Assembly (NCBI GenBank): GCA_016293535.1
Contig: JAEDEB010000034.1
Location: forward strand, 1 to 22,513
Length of the DNA stretch: 22,513 nucleotides
From: Bacteroidales bacterium
GTDB taxonomy: Bacteria; Bacteroidota; Bacteroidia; Bacteroidales; UBA932
Direction of reading: 5' to 3'
How positions within the stretch are numbered: position 1 is the first letter of the stretch; the number at the start of each line of letters is the position of its first letter. The notes below the pieces were generated by a model, which did not search any database, had not been told where the DNA came from, and saw only the letters and a program-made list of their open reading frames with translations. The position numbers were made by a program, and so were the translations under genes. This document shows positions 1 through 6,498 of this stretch, one piece after another.

Positions 1-367
1 CTACCTTGTTGGATATTATCTCTTTCATCGGGCGCGCACCTGTCCAGTAGCCCAGTTCGATGCCGCCGATATAGGTCCCCTCACGCAGACCGTAACCGTA
101 ACCGCTTGACTGCATCGCGGCAAGGTCCGAACCGCTCTCCCCTTCAGTTGCGGAGATACCGGATATGTCCTTGAGCATCTTCAGTGCAGCCATACGCCCG
201 CTCTCCATTGCACGGGTCACCTCAATCCCAAGTGTCTTCCCGTCCGGAGACTGAAGGTCCGGCCTGTCCCGGTTCACCAAGTAGTCGAACTTGTGACCGA
301 GAAGAGATCTGAGCTGCAGCATAGCGTAACGCTCGAAGAAGCAGGTGTCGTATTTCCTGTAAGCCAT
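1..367 (-). CDS. Partial hypothetical protein, possibly PD-(D/E)XK nuclease-like (C-terminus outside window)
   Basis: An open frame runs on the minus strand from an ATG at 365-367 off the left edge of the window, giving 122 residues without a stop. The start reads MAYRKYDTCFFERYAMLQLR. A segment near residues 35-52 (RPDLQS, six residues, then LGIEVTRA) has the spacing of a PD...E-x-T/K nuclease core, and a Tyr/Gly-rich stretch follows at about 86-100. The nuclease idea is weak inference; I do not recognise the family. Codon choice is like the neighbouring real genes. A copy of the 20-bp rep-type palindrome lies 16 bp upstream of the start and a second 71 bp further on, so the gene may be controlled by the same factor as rep. 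Confidence 0.6.
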   Translation of the reverse strand, partial: MAYRKYDTCFFERYAMLQLRSLLGHKFDYLVNRDRPDLQSPDGKTLGIEVTRAMESGRMAALKMLKDISGISATEGESGSDLAAMQSSGYGYGLREGTYIGGIELGYWTGARPMKEIISNKV

Positions 368-382
368 CCCTAGAAATCCATC

Positions 383-402
383 ATTAAATTTGTTCGTTTA
401 TT
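383..402 (+). repeat. Rep-type 20-bp partial palindrome, copy 1
   Basis: The sequence is ATTAAATTTGTTCGTTTATT, one base from the consensus ATTAAATTTGTTCGTTTAAT, whose ends (ATTAAA and TTTAAT) are inverted copies of each other separated by 8 bp. It lies just upstream of the leftmost minus-strand gene, where a bound protein could act as a repressor. Confidence 0.75.
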
Positions 403-453
403 ATGCCCCAAAATCAGCCTCTGAAGTACCTGCAGCACTGTTTTCCCAACACC

Positions 454-473
454 ATTCAATTTGTTCGTTTATT
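454..473 (+). repeat. Rep-type 20-bp partial palindrome, copy 2
   Basis: The sequence is ATTCAATTTGTTCGTTTATT, in the same orientation as copy 1 and 71 bp to its right. It shares the central TTTGTTCGTTTA with copies at 383, 2858 and, with one change, 3028. Confidence 0.7.
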
Positions 474-499
474 CACTAACCTGCCTAATCGTTATTTAC

Positions 500-557
500 G
501 TTATTAACGCAATATTACGAATCTACATACTCACAATAAATTATTTGCGTTATTAAC
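500..557. repeat. GTTAWTAAC palindrome pair, left outlier
   Basis: Two exact GTTATTAAC copies lie at 500-508 and 549-557, 49 bp apart. A degenerate copy (GTTATTTAC) lies at 491-499. They match the large array at 4413-6080 but sit about 3.9 kb away, immediately downstream of the dnaC-like stop codon, so copies of this motif lie on both sides of the replication-partition block. Confidence 0.8.
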
Positions 558-1184
558 TCACTTTCTGTAAGATGGTTCCTTATAGCTGATCATGGCATAC
601 ATCTCCTTCATTCTGTCCTGCAGACGGTCTCCGTACCTCTCCCCCAGCTGCTCGAATGTGCAGTTGGTTGCAATGACCGTCGGGAGGTTATGCTTGTATC
701 TAATCATAAGGAATTCGGCAAGAGGATAACGAATCTCCCCGAAATCATTGTATGTCGGAGGTTCCACACCGAGGTCATCTATCAGAAGGACAGCATTCTG
801 TGAAATATCCGGAAAAGTCTGGGACTGCTTGAAATGGTTGTAGATGGACTGAGCTTCATAGTATACAGCATTGAAACCGAAGAGTTTCTTCAGGGAACGC
901 AGCATCGTTGTCTTTCCGTTGCCCAGCGTACCGCACAGGAGCAGTCCCCTCTTTCGTGAATCGTACATCCACCTGACGACCTTTTCAACCTTTGACACAG
1001 TCGCGTCATCGAGAATGAAATCCATATCCCGGTATTTGACCTGCGCTCCGTACATTCCGAGCAGCATACCTTCGGTCACCTCCCTGGATTCAGGGAGAGA
1101 GATTGCGAATTTGGTGGGGGGAGGTGTTTTTTCAACCAGATTCGCCATATACTTCAAAGCCGTCTCCTTTGCTTTCTCATCCAT
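558..1184 (-). CDS. DnaC-like AAA+ ATPase (helicase loader)
   Basis: This 208-residue protein is a DnaC/IstB-type ATPase, expected to load the host replicative helicase at the plasmid origin with the help of the initiator encoded just upstream. Walker A is GTLGNGKT at about residues 85-92, Walker B is LLIDDLG at about 133-139, a sensor-1-like VIATN follows near 170, and an arginine-containing GDRLQDRM lies near 185-192. The N-terminal 60 residues are unlike chromosomal DnaC, as is common in plasmid versions. It starts 12 bp after the rep stop codon in the same direction, so the two are probably one operon. The stop codon abuts a GTTATTAAC repeat. An IstB role is less likely because no transposase is nearby. 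Confidence 0.85.
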   Translation of the reverse strand: MDEKAKETALKYMANLVEKTPPPTKFAISLPESREVTEGMLLGMYGAQVKYRDMDFILDDATVSKVEKVVRWMYDSRKRGLLLCGTLGNGKTTMLRSLKKLFGFNAVYYEAQSIYNHFKQSQTFPDISQNAVLLIDDLGVEPPTYNDFGEIRYPLAEFLMIRYKHNLPTVIATNCTFEQLGERYGDRLQDRMKEMYAMISYKEPSYRK

Positions 1185-1196
1185 ACGCGCCTAGTG

Positions 1197-2477
1197 TTAT
1201 AATTCTTCCAATCCGGAGTCACCGAACTCATCCGCACTCTTCACATCAAGCCTTCCTCCTGTCTTATTCGATCTCTTCGATGACTTTGGAGACTTTCCAT
1301 CCTCCAACGGAGCCCTTTCAAGTACTGGTTTGAAGGATGGCTCGGGAGTGACGAACTGCCTCTTCTGAGGTGGTCTGGTACCATTAAGCAGATTCTGCAG
1401 GGACTTGATAGCATAGCCCTGAGGGCTGTATGCCTGCTTAGCCCTGTCCTCGATGCCAAGTAGAAACTCCACGACATCAACCCCTTTCTCCTTGAGATCC
1501 AGGAAAAGCCTGAGGTTCGAGCGTATGCCCCTGTCATCGAAGCCGAAGTTCTTGATGAGTACGTTCAGCAACTGTACATCCAGGACATCCTGAGGGTTCT
1601 TGATAAGGGTTGGCTTCAGTATCTTGCTGAATGTCAGACCGACAATTGCCGGACGTCCCTTCTTGACAGCCTTGTCATAAGCAAGCTCATGAACGACCTC
1701 GAAAGGGCATTTCTCCTTGATCTCGCGCTCAGCCGGCTCTATCACCCTGCGGATGAATCCAGTTGGATTGGAAACGTACTTGTCCTGAAGGCCAAGAATG
1801 CCCTTTATCCTCTCCAGAGAGAAGTAGAGCGGTTCACTGGTGTTGCTCAGAATCTGGAACAGACGGACGGCTACGACATCATCGAGACTCTTGGCTGTCA
1901 GGAGGTTGTACCTCGTATAACCCTTGCCCATATCAAGTATCTGCGACCAGGTCTCTTCCCCCAGCTTGACCGAAACGATGCCGGGCTTCTGATTGACCGT
2001 CACCCGATCAAGGAGATGGAATGAAGCGAACTGATACTGAGGAGAACCGTCGCTGTATGTCTTCGGATTTCCCTGATCGTCAAGGACAGGAGACTCCACC
2101 GTGTGGTAGATCTTCATAAGCTCGACAGCAGCCTCCTTGGCCTTCGTGTAGTTTGTTGTGTCGTCAGCGTTAAGGAGATTCTTGACCGGGATGTCTATTA
2201 CCGCGAACTTCTCCTGGTACTTCTGTGAGAAATTCAGTTTGTTGATTCCTAAAGCGGCATCATACGTGTACTCCTGCGCAACGGATATAACTTCCATAAG
2301 AAGCCGTTCACCGTATTTGGAGAGACTTCTGCTGGAAGTGGAAAAGATGTAGGAGGAGAATACGTCGTTAGATGGAAACTTCGTCACTTCTTCAGAGCCC
2401 GAGGAAGGTGACGGAGTTCTATCATTCAATCCGTTAGGATTCATTCCCTCTGTTTCTTTTTTCCTGGATTTTACCAT
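1197..2477 (-). CDS. Replication initiator protein, Rep_3 (RepB) family
   Basis: The 426-residue protein has the layout of Rep_3 initiators of Bacteroidales plasmids: a low-complexity N-terminus (about 1-50), then two winged-helix-type regions (about 55-190 and 195-320), and a basic, Ser/Lys-rich tail. Family-like segments include SLSKYGERLLMEVISVAQ near 52, a segment ending in KAKEAAVELMKIY near 115, and RRVIEPAEREIKEKCPF near 245. Its role would be to bind iterons and melt the origin. The ATG at 2475-2477 is overlapped by one 20-bp palindrome and another follows 3 bp upstream, the usual arrangement for initiator autoregulation. The gene runs into the dnaC-like gene. There is no frameshift and the length is typical. 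Confidence 0.9.
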   Translation of the reverse strand: MVKSRKKETEGMNPNGLNDRTPSPSSGSEEVTKFPSNDVFSSYIFSTSSRSLSKYGERLLMEVISVAQEYTYDAALGINKLNFSQKYQEKFAVIDIPVKNLLNADDTTNYTKAKEAAVELMKIYHTVESPVLDDQGNPKTYSDGSPQYQFASFHLLDRVTVNQKPGIVSVKLGEETWSQILDMGKGYTRYNLLTAKSLDDVVAVRLFQILSNTSEPLYFSLERIKGILGLQDKYVSNPTGFIRRVIEPAEREIKEKCPFEVVHELAYDKAVKKGRPAIVGLTFSKILKPTLIKNPQDVLDVQLLNVLIKNFGFDDRGIRSNLRLFLDLKEKGVDVVEFLLGIEDRAKQAYSPQGYAIKSLQNLLNGTRPPQKRQFVTPEPSFKPVLERAPLEDGKSPKSSKRSNKTGGRLDVKSADEFGDSGLEEL

Positions 2478-2518
2478 TAAATCTGTTGGTTTAATATCAT
2501 TAAATCTGATTGTAAAAT
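2476..2518 (+). promoter_or_regulatory. Tandem rep operator candidates overlapping the rep start
   Basis: Two copies of the palindrome family lie at 2476-2495 (ATTAAATCTGTTGGTTTAAT) and 2499-2518 (ATTAAATCTGATTGTAAAAT), starts 23 bp apart, or about two helical turns. The first covers the rep start codon. Both carry CTG in place of the TTG found in the more distant copies, so the operator copies and the origin copies differ in sequence. Autorepression by Rep is the natural inference. Confidence 0.65.
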
Positions 2519-3060
2519 AGCCCTCAAATCAATGTATATCGTTCTATATCAAACTTTTATGTAAACACTCCGCGCCACGTATGATATATAATATATTAAT
2601 GAATTGAAGGATATTCATTGATTCCACCACTATGTATCTGCCTTGTTTTCTATTGGATAGACTCTGCCGGGCAAAACCACTGAATATCATTTTTCAAACA
2701 AATATATATTAATTTTTCGTAAAATCATCCCTTTCTTTGTTTCTTTTTTAATTTTTCTACCAAAATTTCAGATTTCTTCCGCTATCAGACCTTTGTTTTC
2801 GTTAGTTTAATATACAATAATAATGAAAGAAGACCTTAAGATTTGGTTATTTCTATCATTAAATTTGTTCGTTTAATATGATGTTAGATTGTACTATTCT
2901 CGCCAATCAGCCTTAACTAACTGATAAACAGTTCTTACTAAATTCACGGGAAATTTCATTAGAATTGTTAGTTTAATCCCGGGATAATCACATCCTCACG
3001 TATCTGTAATGCCCTTTTTAAAGCATCATTAAATTTGTTCGGTTATTAATCTCTGTGTTA
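2519..3060. other. Gene-free A+T-rich region, probable replication origin
   Basis: About 540 bp upstream of rep contain no convincing open frame. The stretch is very A+T-rich, with ATATATAATATATTAAT near 2585-2600, a small inverted repeat AATGAAT/ATTCATT at 2598-2604 and 2613-2619, and three 20-bp palindromes on its right side. On the minus strand TATATTTG at 2699-2706 matches the Bacteroides -7 element and could drive rep through a leader of about 210 nt; no good -33 element is seen. Position, composition and repeats together suggest the origin. No clear DnaA box was found. Confidence 0.55.
2858..3047 (+). repeat. Three iteron-like copies of the 20-bp palindrome in the origin region
   Basis: Copies lie at 2858-2877 (exact consensus ATTAAATTTGTTCGTTTAAT), 2958-2977 (ATTAGAATTGTTAGTTTAAT) and 3028-3047 (ATTAAATTTGTTCGGTTATT). 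All have the same orientation, with starts 100 and 70 bp apart. A half-copy (TTCGTTAGTTTAAT) ends at about 2811. The wide, roughly helical spacing differs from classical tightly packed iterons. Confidence 0.7.
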
Positions 3061-3062
3061 CG

Positions 3063-3090
3063 AAAAAAGGCCTCCCTTGAAGAGGAGACC
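3063..3090 (-). terminator. Rho-independent terminator of the par operon
   Basis: Read on the minus strand, GGTCTCC pairs with GGAGGCC (one U-G pair) around an 8-nt loop and is followed at once by six U residues. It lies 29 bp after the stop codon of the RHH gene. The U-G pair and the T-run work only in this direction. Confidence 0.8.
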
Positions 3091-3118
3091 CTTGTGTGTT
3101 ATGTCTATTTGCGCTGTT

Positions 3119-3439
3119 CTAGTACCCGTATTTCTTCAGGAGATCCTGGACGGCTTCAATCATAACGTCGTTGATGCTTGACTTGAAGTTCTGATGTTGA
3201 ATCCTTACAATCTTCTCTTTTATCTCTTCAGGTAGATACATGGAGATTTTAGCCCTCTTCTCATATGTGCGGGGCCGTCCCATCCTCTTTGCTTCCTGAG
3301 TCGCCTGCTGCTGTGGCTCGACCAATGGTTGGCTGCTTACCTTTACTTGTTCCGCTTCAGCATTCCTGGATTTAGGTACGCCGATAGTCACCGGAGAGGT
3401 CTGCTTCCTCACGAAATCCTTTATAATGTTCTCTGCCAT
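3119..3439 (-). CDS. RHH-type DNA-binding partner of ParA (ParB/ParG-like)
   Basis: The protein has 106 residues. The first half (about 1-50) is flexible and Gln/Glu-rich; the second half carries GRPRTYEKRAKISMYLPEEI followed by two helices ending in MIEAVQDLLKKYGY, the pattern of an RHH domain (strand, helix, helix). Small RHH proteins next to a short ParA are the centromere-binding partners in type Ib partition systems. It lies 32 bp after parA in the same direction and ahead of a strong terminator. Its likely DNA target is the GTTAWTAAC array upstream of parA, but this is inference from position. Similar proteins in conjugative transposons also follow ParA. Confidence 0.75.
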   Translation of the reverse strand: MAENIIKDFVRKQTSPVTIGVPKSRNAEAEQVKVSSQPLVEPQQQATQEAKRMGRPRTYEKRAKISMYLPEEIKEKIVRIQHQNFKSSINDVMIEAVQDLLKKYGY

Positions 3440-3471
3440 AATTTCTTATCGTTATAGTTTTACTTACTCCC

Positions 3472-4263
3472 CTACTCCTGTTCGATTCTTATGAGAATCT
3501 CTTTGCCAGCTTCCCTGTATTCCTTCGCTCCCCTGCCGTCCGGATCGTGGCTGAAGATGTCCCTGTGCATGGATACGGACTGGTTCAACTTAGTGTTCTT
3601 CCTTATGAACGGTTTGATGACATAAGCTCCGAACTCTTCCTCGATCAGGCCTATGTAGGACTTGTTGATAGTGTCATTCTCCACCCTGGTGATTAGACAT
3701 CCGAGGAACTTGAGGTAAGGGTTGAGCCTTTCGTCGGCGAGAACCTCGTTGTAGACCCCTACCACCATGTGCATTCCGTCCAGAGATGGCTGATCCGGAG
3801 TGCTGACGAGGACTATACCGTCGGAAGCAACCATGGCGTTCATTATGATTCCTCCTAACGCTGGCGGACAGTCTATTATAATGTAGTCATAGTTGTTCTT
3901 GATCGGGGCAATCAGATCCTTGAGGAGATATACCTTGAGCGTTATGTTGCTGGTTTCCACATCGAAACTGGAAAGCTTGAGGTCTGCCGGTACGAAATCC
4001 ACATTGTTGTACCTGCTCGGCAGGATAGGAAGAGGATTCAGCCTTGGCCCAATCACAAAGGCATCCTCGATGGTGTTGTCCCACTTACGTGACTCGTATC
4101 TCGGATCATCTGAGGAAACCATGTTCGTAAGGTTCGCCTGGGAGTCAAGGTCTATGAAGAGAATTTTCTTCCCTATGTTCGCCCATAGTATTCCGATATT
4201 GAATGCGGACATCGTTTTTGCGACGCCGCCCTTGTTGTTCATGAAACTTATTACCTTTCCCAT
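3472..4263 (-). CDS. parA: ParA partition ATPase
   Basis: This 263-residue protein is a ParA/MinD-family ATPase that would move plasmid copies apart over the nucleoid. The deviant Walker A is NKGGVAKT at about residues 10-17, with the signature lysine before GG. Walker A' LFIDLDSQANLT lies near 35-46, and Walker B YIIIDCPPALG near 126-136. There is no N-terminal helix-turn-helix extension, so it is of the short class that relies on a separate RHH protein for DNA binding and repression. The ATG at 4261-4263 fits a promoter ending about 20 bp upstream. The GTTAWTAAC palindromes begin just upstream, the usual place for the centromere/operator of such systems. Confidence 0.9.
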   Translation of the reverse strand: MGKVISFMNNKGGVAKTMSAFNIGILWANIGKKILFIDLDSQANLTNMVSSDDPRYESRKWDNTIEDAFVIGPRLNPLPILPSRYNNVDFVPADLKLSSFDVETSNITLKVYLLKDLIAPIKNNYDYIIIDCPPALGGIIMNAMVASDGIVLVSTPDQPSLDGMHMVVGVYNEVLADERLNPYLKFLGCLITRVENDTINKSYIGLIEEEFGAYVIKPFIRKNTKLNQSVSMHRDIFSHDPDGRGAKEYREAGKEILIRIEQE

Positions 4264-4283
4264 AATTATTCCGATTATTGATA

Positions 4284-4317
4284 CAAAGATAATACTTTAT
4301 TTCGTTAAAAACGCAAA
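4284..4317 (-). promoter_or_regulatory. parA promoter with an operator half-site
   Basis: On the minus strand TTTG (4314-4317) and TATCTTTG (4284-4291) match the Bacteroides -33 and -7 elements, with a 22-bp gap that is slightly long. A degenerate palindrome GTTAAAAAC at 4304-4312 sits between them, where a bound RHH protein would block transcription. Confidence 0.6.
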
Positions 4318-4690
4318 TTGTAGATAAAAACTTAATAACGTAGTATAGATAATAACGCATTAAAGCTAAATCCGTATCGTAGTTAGCTATTATTGCGTTT
4401 ATAACGCATTGAGTTAATAACGTAAAATCCTCTTTGTCGTTATCCCCTACTCTTAATATTAATTGAGTCCTATTGATAAGTGACTCCTGTGTCTTCTTGA
4501 AGTAATGTCAGCTTCTTTTAGTTTCTAACTCATTAAGTTATTAACTCAAAGAGTAATTAAATTTTCATATATGGATGTGTTTTCTAAATCAGAGCCTCTA
4601 TTCATGTCACATCGTCTTCTCGGTTCACTGTATTTATGAAGTTAATAACTCCATGCGTTATTAACTTTATAACGCTACATATCTCTACCT

Positions 4691-4942
4691 TTATTCATAC
4701 TTATCTAATAGGAGATCCAAACAATTTCTATCGAGATGGACTTCGAGTCTTATCAAATTATAAGAGTTTCTATTTAGGTTTATATATAGAGTTAATAACG
4801 CAATATATATAATAACTAAAAAAGTTAATAACGCAACCACCACCATTTGTCCTTTATCATTTGAGGAGTTGACAGAGACACTTTCTAGATATATTGTCCT
4901 GGACAATTCTTTCAGTGATTGTATTTCCGATATCTGTTTCAT
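4691..4942 (-). CDS. Doubtful 83-aa ORF with one membrane segment, inside the repeat array
   Basis: The frame starts at an ATG (4940-4942) and predicts one hydrophobic helix, about residues 33-55. That helix is coded largely by two in-frame GCGTTATTAAC repeats (Ala-Leu-Leu-Thr), so its hydrophobicity may simply reflect the repeat sequence. Composition is far more A+T-rich than the confident genes and no promoter is seen. A second short frame (39 codons, 5044-5163, minus strand) also ends in a hydrophobic segment. Both may be accidental; I keep this one only as a possibility. Confidence 0.2.
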   Translation of the reverse strand: MKQISEIQSLKELSRTIYLESVSVNSSNDKGQMVVVALLTFLVIIYIALLTLYINLNRNSYNLIRLEVHLDRNCLDLLLDKYE

Positions 4943-5043
4943 TATATTGCGTTATTAACGTAATATGTATAATAACGCAATATACTATTTAAAAAATGCT
5001 ATATCTAGTTTTATTCGTTAATAACGCAATATCAACTCTGTTC

Positions 5044-5289
5044 CTAAACAATGGATATTAAAGGCGCAAAAGCAGCTATCAGTATCGAGCCTATCCATAT
5101 AACACAATTCAGGTTATCAATAGCCTCTTTTTCATAATTCATCATCGTACGCATGTGCAGCATCGGTCTTTCAATAGCTTCTACCCATCAAAGTGCAGAG
5201 TATTTAGGGCAAGTGGAAAATACTTCTCAATGCCTATCTTTTCATGGTGATTAGATCTTACTGGCTCTTTACTATGATATATTATCTAA
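5044..5289. other. Spacer between repeat clusters, no convincing gene
   Basis: This stretch is free of exact GTTAWTAAC copies and separates the clusters 4413-5025 and 5290-5363. It contains only a 39-codon minus-strand frame (5044-5163) starting MLHMRTMMNYEKEAIDN and ending in a hydrophobic segment. I cannot support that frame as a gene without homologues. Confidence 0.4.
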
Positions 5290-5418
5290 GTTATTAACGC
5301 AATAAGTTAATAACTAAATAAATGTTAATTATAATATTATATTTAATTATTTGAGTTAATAACTTTAGAATCTAATGAAAGTATATATAGGTGATATAGT
5401 ATCTGTCAACAGCTCTGA

Positions 5419-6000
5419 CTATGTTTTCAGATATCTCGTCAAGGTTGCAGGCAGGATATGCTATGTTTGAAATCTTCTGCCCGAGAAATATGCTTCTGCG
5501 GAAAGGTGGATTTTGATGGCAGGGCCCTTCTTTTATGCGCTTTCATAGGCTGTAGACAGGAATCGGACTACTATCTTGATCGGATCCTTGGAGAGGAGCG
5601 TACCGCAGCCCTCAATCCGATAGGTACGTTTGAAAGAAACGGAATAAGCGTTTCATTCGGTTCTGATGCTCTTTGCACCTCTCCAGACCCGATTCTGTGG
5701 ATACACAAGGCTGTGAATCATTCCAATCCTCCCGAGCGTGTGCCGGTCCGCAGCGCTGTGAGGATGGCCACCTGAAACGGAGCCAATGCAGCATTCGATG
5801 AGAAGGGGAGGGGAAGTCTTGAAGAGGGAAAGGTTGCGGATATGGTCATCCTGTCCGAGAATCCATACAAGGTTCCTTCTGAATCCATAAAGGACATCAG
5901 AGTCGGAGGTCTCATCCTTGGTAGCCTTCCTTACGAAAGTGCCGTTCCGCCTCTCCTCTCTAGCATCTGGCATGGTCTGACCTCCGGTTGTAAATGTTGA
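5419..6000 (+). pseudogene. Amidohydrolase family 3 (YtcJ-like) C-terminal remnant with internal stop
   Basis: Reading the plus frame that contains the ATG at 5458, the translation matches the C-terminal third of YtcJ-like metal-dependent amidohydrolases: YYLDRILGEERT, then SFGSDALCTSPDPILWIHKA, where GSDA carries the catalytic Asp, and, after an in-frame TGA at 5773-5775, a GSLEEGKVADMVILSENPY segment typical of the family. The N-terminal two thirds with the metal-binding His-x-His are absent, and the frame opens only at 5419. A full enzyme has about 500-550 residues. Truncation plus an internal stop indicate a dead fragment, apparently inserted among the GTTAWTAAC repeats. TGA could replace a Trp codon, but nothing suggests readthrough. 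Confidence 0.8.
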
Positions 6001-6022
6001 TTAAGCATTATTAACGTATTTA

Positions 6023-6080
6023 GTTAATAACTCAAAAAATGTAAATCAAATTATTTATATGCGTTTATTGCGTTAATAAC
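6023..6080. repeat. GTTAWTAAC palindrome pair, right outlier
   Basis: Exact copies lie at 6023-6031 and 6072-6080, again 49 bp apart, with a one-mismatch copy (ATTATTAAC) at 6007-6015. The second ends 25 bp before the start of the gene at 6106, so it may also act as an operator for that gene. The pseudogene separates this pair from the main array. Confidence 0.75.
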
Positions 6081-6105
6081 GTAAATAACTAGCAGAGAAC
6101 TGAGT

Positions 6106-6498
6106 ATGGAAACGACAAATACAACAGTCGGTCTCAGCAGGACCCTCGAGCAGTTCATATCGGGGATAGACAATGTGGAGAAATACATCGGAAAGGACTT
6201 CGTATTCCACGACTCAGAGGTGGATTCCGAGAACATCAACCGGGATGGAACGGTCAAGGTGAGACTATGGACGTGGTCAGACGTGGACTATGAGAAGCTT
6301 TTTCATGCTGATTTCACTCTGTATGAACGCGTGGATGTCAGTGCGGTGAACTATGATCCGTCCGTCTGCTATGTCTATGAGCTGCGTTTCGAGGTCAAGA
6401 GCCTCAATCCGGAAATCATAACCATTATCTTCGACGGCGTGGGGTTCTCTTGCCGGAAGATATCTGTATGTGTGTCTGAATGTCCTGAAGAGGATTAG
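6106..6498 (+). CDS. Hypothetical protein (130 aa)
   Basis: I do not recognise this protein. It starts METTNTTVGLSRTLEQFISG, has no signal peptide or membrane segment, and from about residue 45 alternates polar and hydrophobic residues in a pattern suggesting a beta-rich domain (for example VKVRLWTWSDV, HADFTLYERVDV, IITIIFDGVGFSC). It is acidic overall and ends in CPEED. Codon use resembles the other real genes. The stop codon overlaps the end of the convergent isomerase-like gene by 4 bp. A GTTAATAAC palindrome 25 bp upstream of the ATG suggests control by the partition RHH protein or by another protein with that specificity. Confidence 0.65.
   Translation: METTNTTVGLSRTLEQFISGIDNVEKYIGKDFVFHDSEVDSENINRDGTVKVRLWTWSDVDYEKLFHADFTLYERVDVSAVNYDPSVCYVYELRFEVKSLNPEIITIIFDGVGFSCRKISVCVSECPEED

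Larger units (their letters stand above)
4413..5363. repeat. GTTAWTAAC palindrome array (candidate centromere)
   Basis: Eleven exact copies begin at 4413, 4537, 4641, 4657, 4791, 4824, 4951, 5017, 5290, 5306 and 5355. Every exact copy in the window extends to (A/C)GTTAWTAAC(G/T), and many continue as GCAATA. Degenerate copies include CTTAATAAC (4331), GTTTATAAC (4397), TATAATAAC (4808) and TATAATAAC (4968). The largest structure is a perfect 14-bp inverted repeat, ATATTGCGTTATTA at 4944-4957 and its complement at 4970-4983. Exact copies outside this array occur only at 500, 549, 6023 and 6072 as far as I can see. Sitting directly upstream of parA, the array is the best candidate for the partition site. 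Confidence 0.75.

Noticed and set aside
2855..3047. The repeats read as CRISPR units.
   Set aside because: Repeat units are only about 20 bp, irregularly spaced (70-100 bp), and occur at gene starts; no cas genes are present.
5773..5775. The in-frame TGA as a recoded Trp or selenocysteine codon.
   Set aside because: The N-terminal two thirds of the enzyme are missing, and other genes here use TGA as a normal stop; a pseudogene is the simpler reading.
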